Below are positions 1 through 47,233 of a stretch of DNA of 64,000 nt, piece after piece. Position 1 is the stretch's first letter. Each line of letters begins with the position of its first letter. The position numbers and the translations under genes are program-made. The notes beneath the pieces were generated by a model that saw only the letters and a list, made by a program, of their open reading frames with translations, did no database searches and was not told the DNA's origin. This DNA is from Pelecanus crispus (lineage: Eukaryota; Chordata; Aves; Pelecaniformes; Pelecanidae): assembly GCF_030463565.1 (NCBI RefSeq), contig NC_134644.1, positions 128,337,388 through 128,401,387 of the forward strand, in the 5' to 3' direction.

Positions 1-235
1 AACTAAAGCAAGCTCCCTGTTCTGAGCTCACCACACTGGAATAAAGAATGACCATCATGATCATTTTTATCATGTCCAGCATTTCTCACCAGTGGTTCAA
101 CAGACATATCAGGAGATCTCTATCAGCAACAGTCACAGGATGAATTCCCTATTCAGTCCTAACTGTTAACGGGACTACATACATCGTTAATCAAAATGTA
201 ATATTTAAAAAGCAAAAGAATGGCAAATTGCTGAC

Positions 236-24734
<24,499 letters not shown>

Positions 24735-24828
24735 GCTGCCCCGGGCCGGCGGCGCAGGCAGCGCCTCACAGGGCGGCGGAAGCGGGCGCGAAGGGCCCGC
24801 CCCGAGCGGATCCAACACAACAGCCGCC

Positions 24829-24845
24829 GGGGGGGGGGGGGGGGG
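24829..24845. repeat. 17-base poly-G run upstream of PRKDC
   Basis: Seventeen G on the plus strand, about 95 bp upstream of the PRKDC ATG, so poly-C in the PRKDC sense direction and probably in its 5' UTR or core promoter. Confidence 0.85.
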
Positions 24846-25114
24846 CACGCTGTGGCATCAGGACTGGTGCACTCCGAGGCAGGAGGAACGCGGGTAGGCC
24901 TCGGCCAGACCATTCCCAACAGAGAAGGGGAGACACGATCGTCTAACGGGCGGTGGCAGGGAAAAGGGTTTGGGGGCATCTTTATGCCTGTCGCCGCAGG
25001 ATCGGCTCAGTACACGCACATACAGTAATCGGTGAGCAGTTTCTCCCCCCCCCGCGGAAAATGGGCTGCTCCGACCTCCCCACGCCTCCGTTCCCGACCG
25101 CAAGGCTAGTTTTG

Positions 25115-25122
25115 CCGCGAAA
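25115..25122 (-). promoter_or_regulatory. Second E2F-like site (CCGCGAAA)
   Basis: Reads TTTCGCGG on the minus strand, close to the E2F consensus. It is nearer the middle of the intergenic space. Confidence 0.4.
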
Positions 25123-25375
25123 TTCGGTCAGGTGCGGGCGGTTCCACTCTGGGCTGGGAGGGGGGAGCGATGTGCCGTTGCTGAGGACAGCCTCCGCCTC
25201 GTGGCACAAGAATTACCCCGCGGCATCCTTCTGTCCGTACTGCAGCAGCTCGAGCGGGGCGCGACCCTCACCCCAGGGCCGGGAGGGTTCGCCTCCTTCC
25301 TCCTTTCCTTCTCCGTTCCCTGCACCCCCCCCCGTCCGCATCCGTTGGGCGCTCCCGTTGCGATTGCGCCTACCC

Positions 25376-25380
25376 ATTGG
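25376..25380 (-). promoter_or_regulatory. Inverted CCAAT box
   Basis: ATTGG on the plus strand within CCCATTGGCC, an NF-Y-type context, just upstream of the E2F-like site. Confidence 0.5.
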
Positions 25381-25416
25381 CCAGAAAGCCCGCGAGCGCG
25401 CGCGCACGCGACTCGC

Positions 25417-25424
25417 TTTGGCGC
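25417..25424 (+). promoter_or_regulatory. E2F-like site TTTGGCGC
   Basis: Perfect match to the E2F consensus TTTSGCGC, 237 bp upstream of the MCM4 ATG and 37 bp downstream of the inverted CCAAT box, a typical arrangement in cell-cycle promoters. Confidence 0.6.
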
Positions 25425-25454
25425 GGATTTTCCTGGGGCTGCTGGGGGCGCCGG

Positions 25455-25528
25455 CTGCTGCTCCTCCTCCTCCTCCTCCTCCTCATCATCATCTTCTTCT
25501 TCTTCTTCTCCTCCTTCTTCTCCTCTTC
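25455..25528 (+). repeat. Compound triplet repeat (CTG/CTC/ATC/TTC) in presumed MCM4 5' UTR
   Basis: CTG units, then a CTC/TCC run, three ATC units and a TTC run, ending in CTCCTTCTTC-type sequence. It is a pyrimidine-rich tract 130-200 bp upstream of the MCM4 ATG. Confidence 0.85.
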
Positions 25529-25660
25529 CCGGCGGCTCCGCGCTCGGCCCGCGTGAGGAGAGGGCAAGGAACCCGCCGCCGGTGGCGGAGCGCCCGCCGC
25601 CCGCGTCCTTCTCGCCCCTGCCCCCGCGGGTAGGGCCGCCGCGGGAGCCGGAGCAGCGCC

Positions 25661-36700
<11,040 letters not shown>

Positions 36701-36702
36701 GT

Positions 36703-36919
36703 TAGCCTTTCCTTGCAAGCCAGCTGTCACGGCTTTACTTCGCCTTACTTAAGATAGTGTCAGTCTGCAAGATCTTCCGAGATTTGGGACTATCATTTGC
36801 TATGACAACCATAGCCTTTCCTTGCAAGCCAACTGTCATGGCTTTACTTTGCCTTACCTACTATATTGTCAGTCTGCAAGATTTTCAAGATTTGGGACTA
36901 TCATTTGCTATGACAAGTG
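36703..36919 (+). repeat. Tandem duplication, about 109-bp unit, in MCM4 3' UTR
   Basis: Copy 1 is 36703-36811 and copy 2 is 36812-36919. Both start TAGCCTTTCCTTGCAAGCCA and end with TTTGCTATGACAA. By eye they differ at about a dozen to fifteen positions. The first copy begins two bases after the stop codon. Confidence 0.95.
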
Positions 36920-37164
36920 TAGCGACAATGAAGTGGCACTTCTGTCAGCACAAGAGATTACAAAGGACCTAAGAAATCCTTAGCTGAATAATGCTATTGA
37001 CATATTAGTAATTGCATTTGGCTAAAATGTAAAGTGCCACGTATTTTTGAGGTTTTGTAAAACATGCTAACAATGTTTTATGTATTTCAAATTGAATTGT
37101 AAAAATTCATCTTAAATGACTTTTTAGTAAATGCAGTTTGACTGTTAGTACTGCTGTAATCTGA

Positions 37165-37170
37165 AATAAA
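37165..37170 (+). terminator. MCM4 polyadenylation signal AATAAA
   Basis: Canonical hexamer 465 bp after the stop, followed by TG/T-rich sequence; the only good candidate before the next repeat. Confidence 0.75.
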
Positions 37171-37190
37171 GTTATTGGACTTAAAAGGGC

Positions 37191-37946
37191 TCTGTAACAT
37201 TCATTTCAAGTGAAAATGAGCATGTTCTGTACTGAGCACTTTTCAATCTAGAATTCTGCAACTTTTAGGAAGCTCTCTGTGAGAGCATGAAGGAGCGTTG
37301 TGTTTGTTTTTTTTTTTTTTTAAAACTTGAGTGTACTTTGGTAGTATCCTCAATGTAAAAAAAGGCAGATAGATTCTACTTGAAAACAAATTTTCTCACT
37401 ACACATTTAAGCATGACTGGATAAATTAAGTTACCCTCCTTTGGTGTAATCTCATATAATCGATCCTGAAAGAACAAGGTCCAGTAGCGCATGACTGGGG
37501 AATCTTCCCTCATTCTAGGCAGGGTAGATGCTCTCAGCCAGTAACTCGGCCAATATGTCAATAACTGCTATTTGTTTTCACAGCTGAGCTAGCAAGAGAG
37601 TTCCCTAATTCACTTCAGTGCAGACAGCACCAGGCTGATCTCAACTACTCACTTAGCCCTTTTAAGCTGAAATAAGTATTCCCACTGTTTGTTTGTAAAA
37701 CAGATTTCAGCTCCCTTTCAATTTAAGATGACTCTTAATTCACCATCTTCTAGTTTTTTGGGGGTTTGGGTTTTTTAAGTAAAATGCTTATTAGGAATTA
37801 CTGTATTTAGTGTGTACAGGGTTACTTGCAGAATAATCCCACTAGGTGGCTCTTAAAGCCTGTATGTAGTAGTTCATAGAGATGATCTGTTTTCAGTCTG
37901 TGCCACTCTGTAATAAGGTAGATATAGAATGGAAAGGCTTGTAAAG
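37191..37946. other. Intergenic, no gene recognised
   Basis: AT-rich sequence after MCM4 with a poly-T run near 37307-37321; no coding or RNA gene seen. Confidence 0.6.
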
Positions 37947-38108
37947 AGTCCTGGTTTTGGCTGGGATAGAGTTAATTTTCTTCCTAGCAGCAGGCATAGT
38001 GCTGTGTTTTGGATTTAGTAGGAGAAGAATGTTGATAACATGCTGATGTTTTTAGTTGTTGCTGAGTACTGCTTATGCTAGTCAAGGACTTTTTCAGCTT
38101 CCCATGCT
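37947..38108 (+). mobile_element. LTR fragment of the same family as the 56.5-kb solo LTR
   Basis: About 160 bp starting at the LTR 5' end (TCCTGGTTTTGGCTGGGATA). It matches the reverse complement of 56,860-57,019 closely, including TAGTGCTGTGTTTTGGATTT. The similarity stops abruptly at CTTCCCATGCTC, so the rest of the LTR was lost. Confidence 0.9.
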
Positions 38109-39140
38109 CAACCACCCATATGCTAATTGGAAATGTACACAAAGCAAAAGGAAGATGAAAGTAACTTACTTAGACTATTTTCCTTACAATTTGAGACTAT
38201 TGCATAGAGTACATAAAAATTTACTGGTGTATTTACCCTATTTACTAACCTGCTGTTAGTAGTTATAATTAAGCTCACTTAAAAAACTCAAGTCACTTAG
38301 ACTGGAGTATGCAACCAGGGGAAAGCACTCCTGCCAGAAACTTGGTATTCTTAACATCAGAAATGACACAGAAGAAAAGCATTAAAGTCTTATATATGTT
38401 CTACAAAAGACATTAAAAAAAAAAAAGTACTGGCAGAAATTATTTGTAGTAAGTCACTTAGCAGATCACTTCAACTGTGGTCTTTCAATCTTGTCTAACA
38501 CTAACTAAAGAGAAGCTGCTGCTGAAGTGAAATAGAATGGTACTCTCCTGTTTTCCTAGCACAGAATGCAGTCACCAGTTACTTGGGGTGGGCTGGGAAC
38601 CAGTACAAAACAGACCAAATAATGTCATTTGCTACCACTGTTACTGGTTCAAAGCTGCTATGTCATTTCTCTGCAAGCACGGATCTGATTGGAAAGTGAC
38701 TCAATCCTAGTCATCCCCAGTTTTGTTAGGTGCTTCAGTAGGAACAGATGTAAACTCCTAAGTGAGAAACATCTGTCAAGATTATCCCCTGCCCATCGTA
38801 CCTGATATAATGTACTCTTTAAGACTACGTTCTAGTCAGCTTCATCAAACTTCAGTCGTCTTTTTGGCAGTCACTCTGGAATTGCAGTTTTAACTTCCTA
38901 GAAGGCCCTAGGACTTCCAGGATTATCTCAGGAAAAGAAAGTGCACCAAAGACTGCATGTCAAATAGCTGGTCAGGGAAGTCATTCTGTTGCACTTTTGC
39001 AGTTTATTTATGCAATTTTGTAATTACAGCTGCTATGTAACTTGCTGTCTGGATACAGCAATGCAGACTGAAGTAAGCATTTTGTGTTTTTTTCTGACTT
39101 GGCAAAACCACATGTAGTCTTGTAAAAATACATGCACAGT
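38109..39140. other. Intergenic, no gene recognised
   Basis: About 1 kb of AT-rich sequence between two LTR pieces; short A runs only. Confidence 0.55.
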
Positions 39141-39318
39141 TGTGGTGGGTTGACCCTGGCTGGATGCCAAGTGCCCACAAAAGCTGCTCAATCACTCCCC
39201 TTCTTAACTGGACAGGGGAGAGAAAATATGACCAAAAAGCTCATGGGTCAAGATAAGGACAGGGAGAGATCACTCAGCAATTGCCATCACAGGCAAAACA
39301 GACTCAACTTGGGGAAAA

Positions 39319-40038
39319 TCAGTTTAATTTATTACCAATCAAAAGTGAGTAGGGTAATGAGAAATAAAACCAAATCTTAAAACACCTTCCCCCGGGCTCA
39401 ACTTCACTCCTGATTTTCTCTACCTCTTCCCTGCCAAGTGGTGCAGGGGGACAGGGAATGGGGGTTGGCGTCAGTTCATTCCATGTCATCCCTTCTGCTC
39501 CTTCCTTCTCAGGAGAGGACTCCACACACTCTTCCCCTGCTCCAGCGTGGGGTCCCTCCCATGGGAGAGAGTCCTCCATGAACTTCTCCAACGTGGGTTC
39601 TTCCCATGGGCTACAGTTCTTCATGACCTGCTCCAGTGTGGGTCCCTTCCATGGGGTGCAGTCCTTCAGGAGCAGACTGCTCCAGTGTGGGTCCCCCAAG
39701 GGGTCACAAGTCCTGCCAGCAAACCTGCTCCAGCCTGGGCTCCTCTCTCTCCACGTGTCCACAGGTCCTGCCAGGAGCTTGCTCCAGCATGGGCTTCCCA
39801 TGGGGTCACAGCCTCCTTCGGGCACATCCACCTGCTCTGGTGTGGGGTCCTCCACAGGCTGCAGGTGGATATCTGCTCCACTGTGAACCTCCATGGGCTG
39901 CAGGGGGACAGCCTGCCTCACCATGGTCTTCACCACGGGCTGCAGGGGAATCTCTGCTCTGGTGCCTGGAGCACCTCCTCCCCCTCCTTCTTCACTGACC
40001 TTGGTGTCTGCAGGGTCGTTCCTCTCACATATTCTCAC
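39319..40038 (-). other. 239-codon open frame inside the solo LTR
   Basis: Open from a GTG at 40038 to TGA at 39321-39319; the first ATG is at about codon 39. It is in LTR sense orientation and spans nearly the whole TATA-to-poly(A) interval. The predicted product is Pro/Glu/Gly-rich with repeats of about 20 residues (P-W-E-x-P-T-L-E type). It resembles no retroviral structural or enzyme domain. Coding status is unproven. Confidence 0.35.
39535..39945. repeat. Imperfect minisatellite-like array within the solo LTR
   Basis: About nine degenerate units built around CTCCAGYRTGGGTCCYTCCCATGGG-like sequence (here abbreviated as CTCCAG, GTGGG and CCATGGG blocks), spaced irregularly at about 30-65 bp. 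They give the internal repeats of the open frame. Confidence 0.8.
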
Positions 40039-40276
40039 TCCTCACTTCAGCTGCAGTTTGTGTCTGGGTTGGTTTTTTTCTTCCCCTTCTTAAGTATGTT
40101 ATCCCAGAGGTGCTACCGCTGTTGCTGATGGGCTCAGCCTTGGCCAGCGGCAGGTCTGTCTTGGAGCCGGCTGGCATTGGCTTTATGTGACACAGGGGAA
40201 GCTTCTAGAAGCTTCTCACAGAAGCCACCCCTGTAGCCCCTCTGCTACCAAAACCTTGCCACGCAAACCCAATACG

Positions 40277-43200
40277 ATAGTTTACTTAAAAAGCATAGGA
40301 TTCATCATCTGTGAGGTAAACTGACAGTCAATATGGAGGCTGTCATCCAATTCTCAGTCTGCATGGCACCTTACAATAGTGTTTACAGACAGCCTGGCAC
40401 CAGCTTGTATTATTTAATGCTCAAAACAAAAAAGCTAGTTAATTGTGGGTTGTAAGGTTTTGAGAGTACAGTTTGTCTATACAATAAGCACAACCAGACT
40501 CCCCTCGTGACTGGCATCTCTGGACTCTAAATTGATAAGGAAAACAAGAGCATTGTATTTGCTCCTATGAAAAATATTTTAGAAGTCATCATAAAATCTG
40601 AGCAGAAGACCTACTAATTATATTTATATAATTACTATATAATTACTTTGTAGATTCCTAAAGCATTCTCTCTCATTGCCCTGTATTTTGACTGCAGAGA
40701 AAACATTCACTTGGTTTGTTCAGTGACTCGTGATAACGTCCCACCTCTCAACTGGATAGGGTAGGAGTAGGTTTGGATTGCTTCTGCCTAAATTTGAACC
40801 CCTTTTCTAATGAAGCGTAGAGTTTCCAATTACCATATTTTGTAAGTGGAAATCTTATCAGGGAACCACTGTAATGCCTGCATACTTTGTTTTGAAGATC
40901 TTGCTACCTCTTCAGGTTAAATTGTTTCTTTTATAAATGTGATTAAAAACCTCACATATTTTTAATGTGGTTTTGTGGTCCAACTATCTCTTAACCATTG
41001 TCATGCAAATTGTTTTTTCTAGTATGAAGCAGGCATTTACTAGTGCAACTTACTGACCAACTTGGATCAGATTTGCTACACATCTAGTTAAGACTCCTTT
41101 GTTACTCTTGACCAAACATCAAATGCTTCAGACAAAATACAAGAAAAATCCTAAGAAGGTCTCCTCTAGTAATTAAAACCTTTCCTAGCTCCGAAGCAAG
41201 AGTGATACAGTCTTTCCTAGCCTTTTTAACTGAAAACTACTAGGTACAATAGTATCTAGACTCTTAAAAAACCAAATAACTAGGTGTAGGAAAGCTACTA
41301 AACTTTCTTATGTGGAAGACATACCAGAAAGTATCTCTGATGACCTCTAAAAGAGATGTTAGGAAGTAGAGGAGCTTTTCACCCTTCCTCCATTTTAAGA
41401 GGTTAACTTTATTACAGTCCTGGTGCAAGTTTTTTTGTGACTTGTCAGCTGTTATCTGTCCAATTCTTAAAGACACTAAGAAGCTTAAAATATTCATCAC
41501 CAATGACAGACACACACAAAAAAAGGAAAACCTGATAAACTGGCTGTTCTTCGGATTGTTTTTTCCTGTCATAGTCTTTCATACTACCCAGTGCCGTAGT
41601 ATTTAAGTGACATTTCATTCCCTTGTCCCCAAAAGAAGTAACCTCAACAGACCCCTCATGAGGTTTGGCATTTCTCACCCAATGAAGAAATGGTTGTCAC
41701 GAGCTTACTGAGCTGGGAGCCAGGGAAGATTTAATTCCTGGTTCTAGTTCTTAGTCAGGAGCACTTTCCAGTTGCCAATCTTTTCCAGCAGCACCAGATC
41801 CAGACCAGGAGAATGCAAATACCATTCCAGAACATAACTGCACATTACTACATCCACAATTTAAAGCTAGAGAGAATTAAGCCCAAGTATCCAGGCACAT
41901 AATGTCCATTGAGTGAGCTGAGCTTCCAACCTCCAACAATATAGTAAGGCTAGGCTGGCTACCTGCATTGGTATTTATGACCTTATCTCAGTTTTAGTCA
42001 CATAGTATGTTACCTTTGCTTTTCAATACATGTACATACATGTGGGTGGGAAGATGAAGAACGGGGAGGCACCTCCATCATCCAGCTAGTTCTTAGCCCA
42101 TCTTTCAGTATGCAAAGAACAGCCATTAAGCTCTGAAGCTTGTACTCAGTAACAATGAAGCTCTAAGGACATTACATAGGCAGATTTCTTCTCCTAATTG
42201 GGCATGTCCTTACAGTATCTTTCTAGGTAAACAGTCTTGGCAACATCTGCTTGGTTGACAGTTCCACTCCTGTTCCATCACTGTATTAATAGCTACATAC
42301 CAGGATCACATAGTTCCTGTCACTTTTAAAAAATAATTGCTTCTGTGACTCTTATTAGAAGAGTCTCTCATGGAATCTACATCATATACAAACACTCCAA
42401 CCAAACTGAAATCAAAGTAAACATCATTACGGGCCTAATCCAGCTTCTCAGCAATACAGGGGGCTAGCTGTAGAAATCCATCTAAATACTTCCTTGTTGG
42501 TCTCAGCTTCCTCTCAATAATTGAAAAGAGCAGCCCCAGGCTGATCAGGAAGCTAAAGCAGGCTTAACATTGTTTTAATTGCAAATGTGAGAAGGACTCC
42601 CAATAGGTAAGCTGTTTCCCCTGGGATAAACAATAATGCTCCCAAGTGTCTGGTACTGGTGATTTTTTAATAGGAAAATACAATGCTATGTAGACCTCCC
42701 TCAGCTGTACAAAGCAACACAACTGCTTTATATGGTCTATTTTATCAAAGTGCAACAAGCAGGTTAGAATACTTGCATAACCCTTTTGGCAAAACTTGAA
42801 GATGGATGTCACTGAGAAATATTCCAAATTGTGTACTCTGCCTTCACTTCATGAAGAGTGTGTGTGTGTGGGAAATCGATCTGTTCACTTATTTGAAGAG
42901 ATCTTGGAATACTCAGTGGTTATTCTAAAAGAAGGAAAAGTATTCTTTCTCTGAAAAGACTGATCATTAGATTCCCAGGAGGGAGACGTGTACGTTATCT
43001 TTGTCCACGCATCTTACAACAGTTGGTGAGATGAGAAATCACACATCAAAGATAATGATCAGGAATCATTTTTATGAGGCAGGTTTAGTAAAGGATGTTG
43101 GTAGGACAAGAACCCAGTGCCAACATCACTGAGAACAACCCTGCTGAAAATATGTGTGTACACAGTAGGTATAAGCATGTCACAGACTGTTGTCGGAAGG

Positions 43201-44326
43201 ATGGCATTTAGTATGACTGTTCTAGGCGCCTTCTGTCTACTAATCACACTGAAAGCAGTCACTAAGACTGGTACAAACTTTTTTAGATATGCCCAAGAGT
43301 TCAAGAAGGTTAGGTTTTCAGCCTCCAAAGTATAAGGAGACACATCAAGAAGTGGAATAGTACCAGTGTTTTGCTAGTTCCACGCACATTTTCTTCCTCA
43401 GCCATGAACAGACAGAAGCAGCGAGGAAATCAGTAGGCCTTTTTGCACACTGTAAGGTGCTCAGTTAACTCTCAAGACAGCAGATCGAGCAGCACCGGTC
43501 ACTAAGATCTAAAAAGCTGCACTTGCTGTGCAGCTACTTCTAGAAGGGCCAGGGGGAAGTGCACCATAAAGAAACGCACAACATCTGGAGAAGGATCAAA
43601 AGAAACTAATACGGTGTTAGGGGAAGTCAGTGAATCATTTAGATGGTCGAGGTTATCTCTGAAGCTCTAACCCAAGTGTGGCAGGCATTAGCCTCTTAAA
43701 AGCAGCTCTGTGAAAACAGAACTAGGAGAGAAGGCTACGGAGCTTATAGGAGTTACCACTTGCACACTGGCAATAGCTAAAACACATAGCAGCTGTAGTG
43801 TGCTTTCTAGGATACAGACTTGGAGGGAAAGGGGTGACAACTTTTACCCTTAAACTTGAATTGACCAATCCAGCTCATACAACAGCTTCACAAAGATCGT
43901 AAATTAAAAGAAGATCCTGTATTTCTGGACAGGGACCAAAATGGGCAGTTGGGGAAGAACAAGCATTCCTAAACTGCTATTTTGCACTGTCTGATCAAAC
44001 TATATCCTAGTTGGACAAGTGCAGAAAAGACTTGCTGATTTAGGTCTCTAACCATCATTCATCTATTGTTTTTCATAAAGCCTGGAAAAACATCATACTG
44101 CAGAATTCTCTTTCTGCCAAATTTGACTGATACTGGCCAGGAAGAGTCAACAGTTATGAGAGAGGACTGCCATATGATTTAGGGAGGGAGGAAGAGAGGG
44201 AGGAAGGAAGGAAGGGAATCAGTTTTGCCCCAATTAAAACAAAATTAACATTTTACCAAAATAGTTACATATTTTGTTTTGTTAGTTTCCACTTCTAGGT
44301 GTAACAATTCCTGTTTAACAAAACAC
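40277..44326. other. 4-kb intergenic stretch, no gene recognised
   Basis: AT-rich and non-coding by inspection. It contains a short (GT)n near 42858-42871 and a purine-only tract at about 44181-44217 (GGGA/GGAA units). Short open frames here show no family signature. Confidence 0.55.
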
Positions 44327-44399
44327 TGGAGAATGCGGGCATCGATCCCGCTACCTCTCGCATGCTAAGCGAGCGCTCTACCATTTGAGCTAATTCCCC
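44327..44399 (-). tRNA. tRNA-Ala (anticodon AGC), copy 1
   Basis: 73 nt; acceptor stem GGGGAAT/ATTCTCC closes fully with the G3:U70 pair that marks tRNA-Ala. Anticodon loop CTTAGCA gives AGC. A box TAGCTCAAATGG and B box GGGATCGATGCC are present. No intron, no encoded CCA beyond the discriminator A. A TTTT pol III stop follows within 10 nt. Confidence 0.97.
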
Positions 44400-44920
44400 T
44401 GCCTCTTATTATTAATAGGGATCACAAAACTCTGATCTTCAAGGTGGATTTAAAATCTGCAGTTCCTTACATATAATACAGTTTTCTCTCTTGCACCAGT
44501 CTATCTATTCATAAATGAAAACACATTAAACTGTGATTCCAAAACAGGTGTCAAATAATAAATTTGTAATATTTCATTTAGCATTTCCAAATGAAGTAGT
44601 AAGAAACAAGACAAACTAGAGAAGACATGTTTTCTAGGTGTATAAAATAATTTTTAAAAAGTTTATTACTTGCAATTCCTGAGAGGAAGTACTTTCAGCA
44701 TTTGGTTTTCTCCCCATAAAAGTCAGCTTCTATTTTTTTTTTTTTTAAATATAAGTAATCATTTTAATTTAGTCTAGTCAAACGTATGGCAACATTTAAG
44801 AAATGAATTATGTGTATCTAAAAAATAAGAGCTTATTTCACTTTAAAATTCCATTTCAATGCATGAAAACATCTTTTGTAGTTAACTGTTTTTTCTCCCA
44901 CCACAAACAAAACATGACAG

Positions 44921-44993
44921 TGGAGAATGCGGGCATCGATCCCGCTACCTCTCGCATGCTAAGCGAGCGCTCTACCATTTGAGCTAATTCCCC
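44921..44993 (-). tRNA. tRNA-Ala (AGC), copy 2
   Basis: Identical 73-nt sequence to copy 1, same strand, 522 bp away. TTTT lies about 10 nt downstream. Flanks differ from those of copy 1 apart from a short GTTTTGTT. Confidence 0.97.
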
Positions 44994-47233
44994 CCACAAT
45001 ACTCTAATTTATCCTGTAACCATAGATTTTAATAAACACAAATGGAAACTGCATCTTCTTTATTGACTCTGTTCCTTTATCATGGGTAGTAACCCCAGGG
45101 CAGCTGTTCAGAACACTTAGTGGCATCTGACCTTAGGCTTGTCTATTTTTTTTTTGTCCAAGATGACAAACTCCCTGAGTAATGTGATAAGGCACTTCAT
45201 GCCAACTTGCATGACAAACTCACGACCTGCAGCCTTTCAGTGCGACCCAACTCGCACTAGATTTATCCTTCTTTGAAGAGGGCAGCTGCTGCTTCTGTGT
45301 TGAGGGAAGTCACATCACAGATAATGCAGTGGAGCAGCTTGAAGATAACACAAAACTTGCATTTGCCCTGATGTCCCCTAAGAAGACCATCTTAGAAAAC
45401 AAAAGTCAAACCTGATTAAATTAGCTTATATCAGTTTACATTAGTGTTGCCAAAGAGGTGCATCAAAGTGATCTGTGTTAAATGAAAGTATGTGGACACA
45501 AACCCTTCTCAGGTGAAATACCCTAGAGAAATGAAAAAAATGGAATGAAGAAGGTCAGGTTATTTTTAGCCATGTAGGTAAGGAAGTTCTCCCAATCAAG
45601 TGGACAAACTGTAAAGTTTTACTCACCATCTTACATGAAAACTCAGCAATCACAACAAATTCAAGATCACAAAACAATGGGCTGTTAATTATATGAAACA
45701 CACTTTTTAATCACTGAAAATAGTACTATAGCAGAGTTGTTTCCTCACCCTTATCTGACTGCATCATCAAATAAACTATTTTTCTGTGAGCTGAACTGTC
45801 CAAGCTTTCGGCCTGTTCAGTGGCAGCAGAGTGAGATTTGGGGGTGAAAAACAGGGAGAGGTAATCTGCCACTTTCATGCTGACTCAGACTGCACAGGGG
45901 ATGAAGAAAACTGTACACAGAGCTGAACCTTGTGAAATACGGTATGGGAAAGACCCCAGCTGCAGATGTGCAGTGGGCCATCACTGAGCCTAAGATGTGT
46001 GCCTGGGAGAAGGACTGAAACCACTTTTGCGTATTTGTTTTTCCCCTCCAGTTTACTCCAGTGAGGTAGATAAAGTCAGTTACAATATATTGCAAGAAAT
46101 GGTAAAAATGAATCTTTATTTATTGTTGTGCAGAGATTATGGTAAGGCAGGAGAATATTTAAATTCTAGGAGAGTATTTGCAGTGATACTGCGGTTTTAG
46201 TTTCACACCTTGGCCTGAATCTAGGCTGTGCTAGATTTGAAGTACTACCTTACTTTAGACAAGTTGTAACCAGCTGGTGCTTAATTTTGTAATTATTTTC
46301 TTTTGACTAGATGCTGTCACCCAGTAAGTTAAATCCATTAGAGAAAACCACCAGCACATGTATTGTTGGACTCCTGCATGTTTTACTTTACTAGCAGAAC
46401 TTACTTTTCTGCATTTAAACAGCAAATGAGAAATCTTTCATTATAGCCTTTTCATTGCCTTTGTTGTTTAATAGTGTATCAGTGCAACCACTCTCACTGT
46501 AAACTACATTTTCGTTCTTTAAATCCAGAAAGCATTCCCTGATGTAATAACCTGTGAATAGAGCTTTGCCAATATGCATCTTACTGCAAAGTCAGTTAGT
46601 ATGACTACACTTGAATTTTTGCATTTCTGAAATGTTTTTAGTAACCCCATATATTTAAGATGCAACACTATTTTAACTGAATCATCAAAGTCAATACAAA
46701 AAGGTAGACGTACCTAGAATATAACTTAGGAAGATATAAATGAATACTTTCTCTCCACAAATTATGATAAACATGAACTTTTAAACCATTATATTTATCA
46801 TTTACATACAGCTAATTAGAAAATAAAGTTGGAAAAGAAAATAAAAAGACTTGGAAAACAAGGTGAAGAAAAATGTCATCACCCTTCAGTGACTTCTAAG
46901 AGTATACTTTCTAGATTTACAAGTCTTTTCGTATCTGCATTGTAAGAGAGGTAAAAAAATATTTCCCTCTCCTTCCTGAATAAACACTAGAGGTGGCTTT
47001 GTTCAGGAAAGTAAGTATTGTTTTATCAAAGTAACATAGCAGAAAATGCATCAGTACTACTGCTTCTCATGTCAAGTGAGTATTCTGACTTTTATGCTAA
47101 CAGGCTTTCCACATAAATACACTGATGATTCAGTGTTATGAAACAAGCAGACTAACTCAACAAGATAATGACATCTAAAGCAGCCAAGCTATGATTCAGC
47201 AGAAGTAAAACCACACTTCCCACTACCAAGCAC
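44994..47233. other. Spacer between tRNA copies 2 and 3
   Basis: About 2.2 kb, AT-rich; no coding, RNA or repeat family recognised. Confidence 0.5.

Larger units (their letters stand above)
24735..25660. promoter_or_regulatory. Bidirectional PRKDC-MCM4 promoter region
   Basis: The 926 bp between the two start codons must hold both promoters and both 5' UTRs. Visible elements are TTTGGCGC (25417-25424) and CCGCGAAA (25115-25122), both E2F-like; an inverted CCAAT box ATTGG (25376-25380); and GC-rich, Sp1-type blocks. There is no convincing TATA box. E2F control is established for MCM genes; its effect on PRKDC here is inference. Transcription start sites cannot be placed from sequence alone. 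Confidence 0.85.
36701..37190 (+). other. MCM4: MCM4 3' UTR
   Basis: From the stop codon to roughly 15-20 bp past the AATAAA at 37165-37170, a predicted length of about 490 nt. The exact cleavage site is inferred. Confidence 0.75.
39141..40276 (-). mobile_element. Solo LTR of an avian endogenous retrovirus (about 1.14 kb)
   Basis: Recognised as a long LTR type common in bird genomes. On the minus strand it begins near 40276 and ends ...CCACCACA at 39141. It has a TATA-like element (about 40086-40097) and an AATAAA signal (39328-39333), in the order expected for an LTR. Flanking ACAGT (39136-39140) and ATAGT (40277-40281) look like a 5-bp target-site duplication with one mismatch. No gag, pol or env sequence adjoins it, so it is a solo LTR left by recombination. 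Confidence 0.88.

Noticed and set aside
39458..40128. Plus-strand frames of 120-193 codons over the 39-40 kb LTR
   Set aside because: Antisense shadows of the repeat array in the LTR; the minus-strand frame is the one in LTR orientation.
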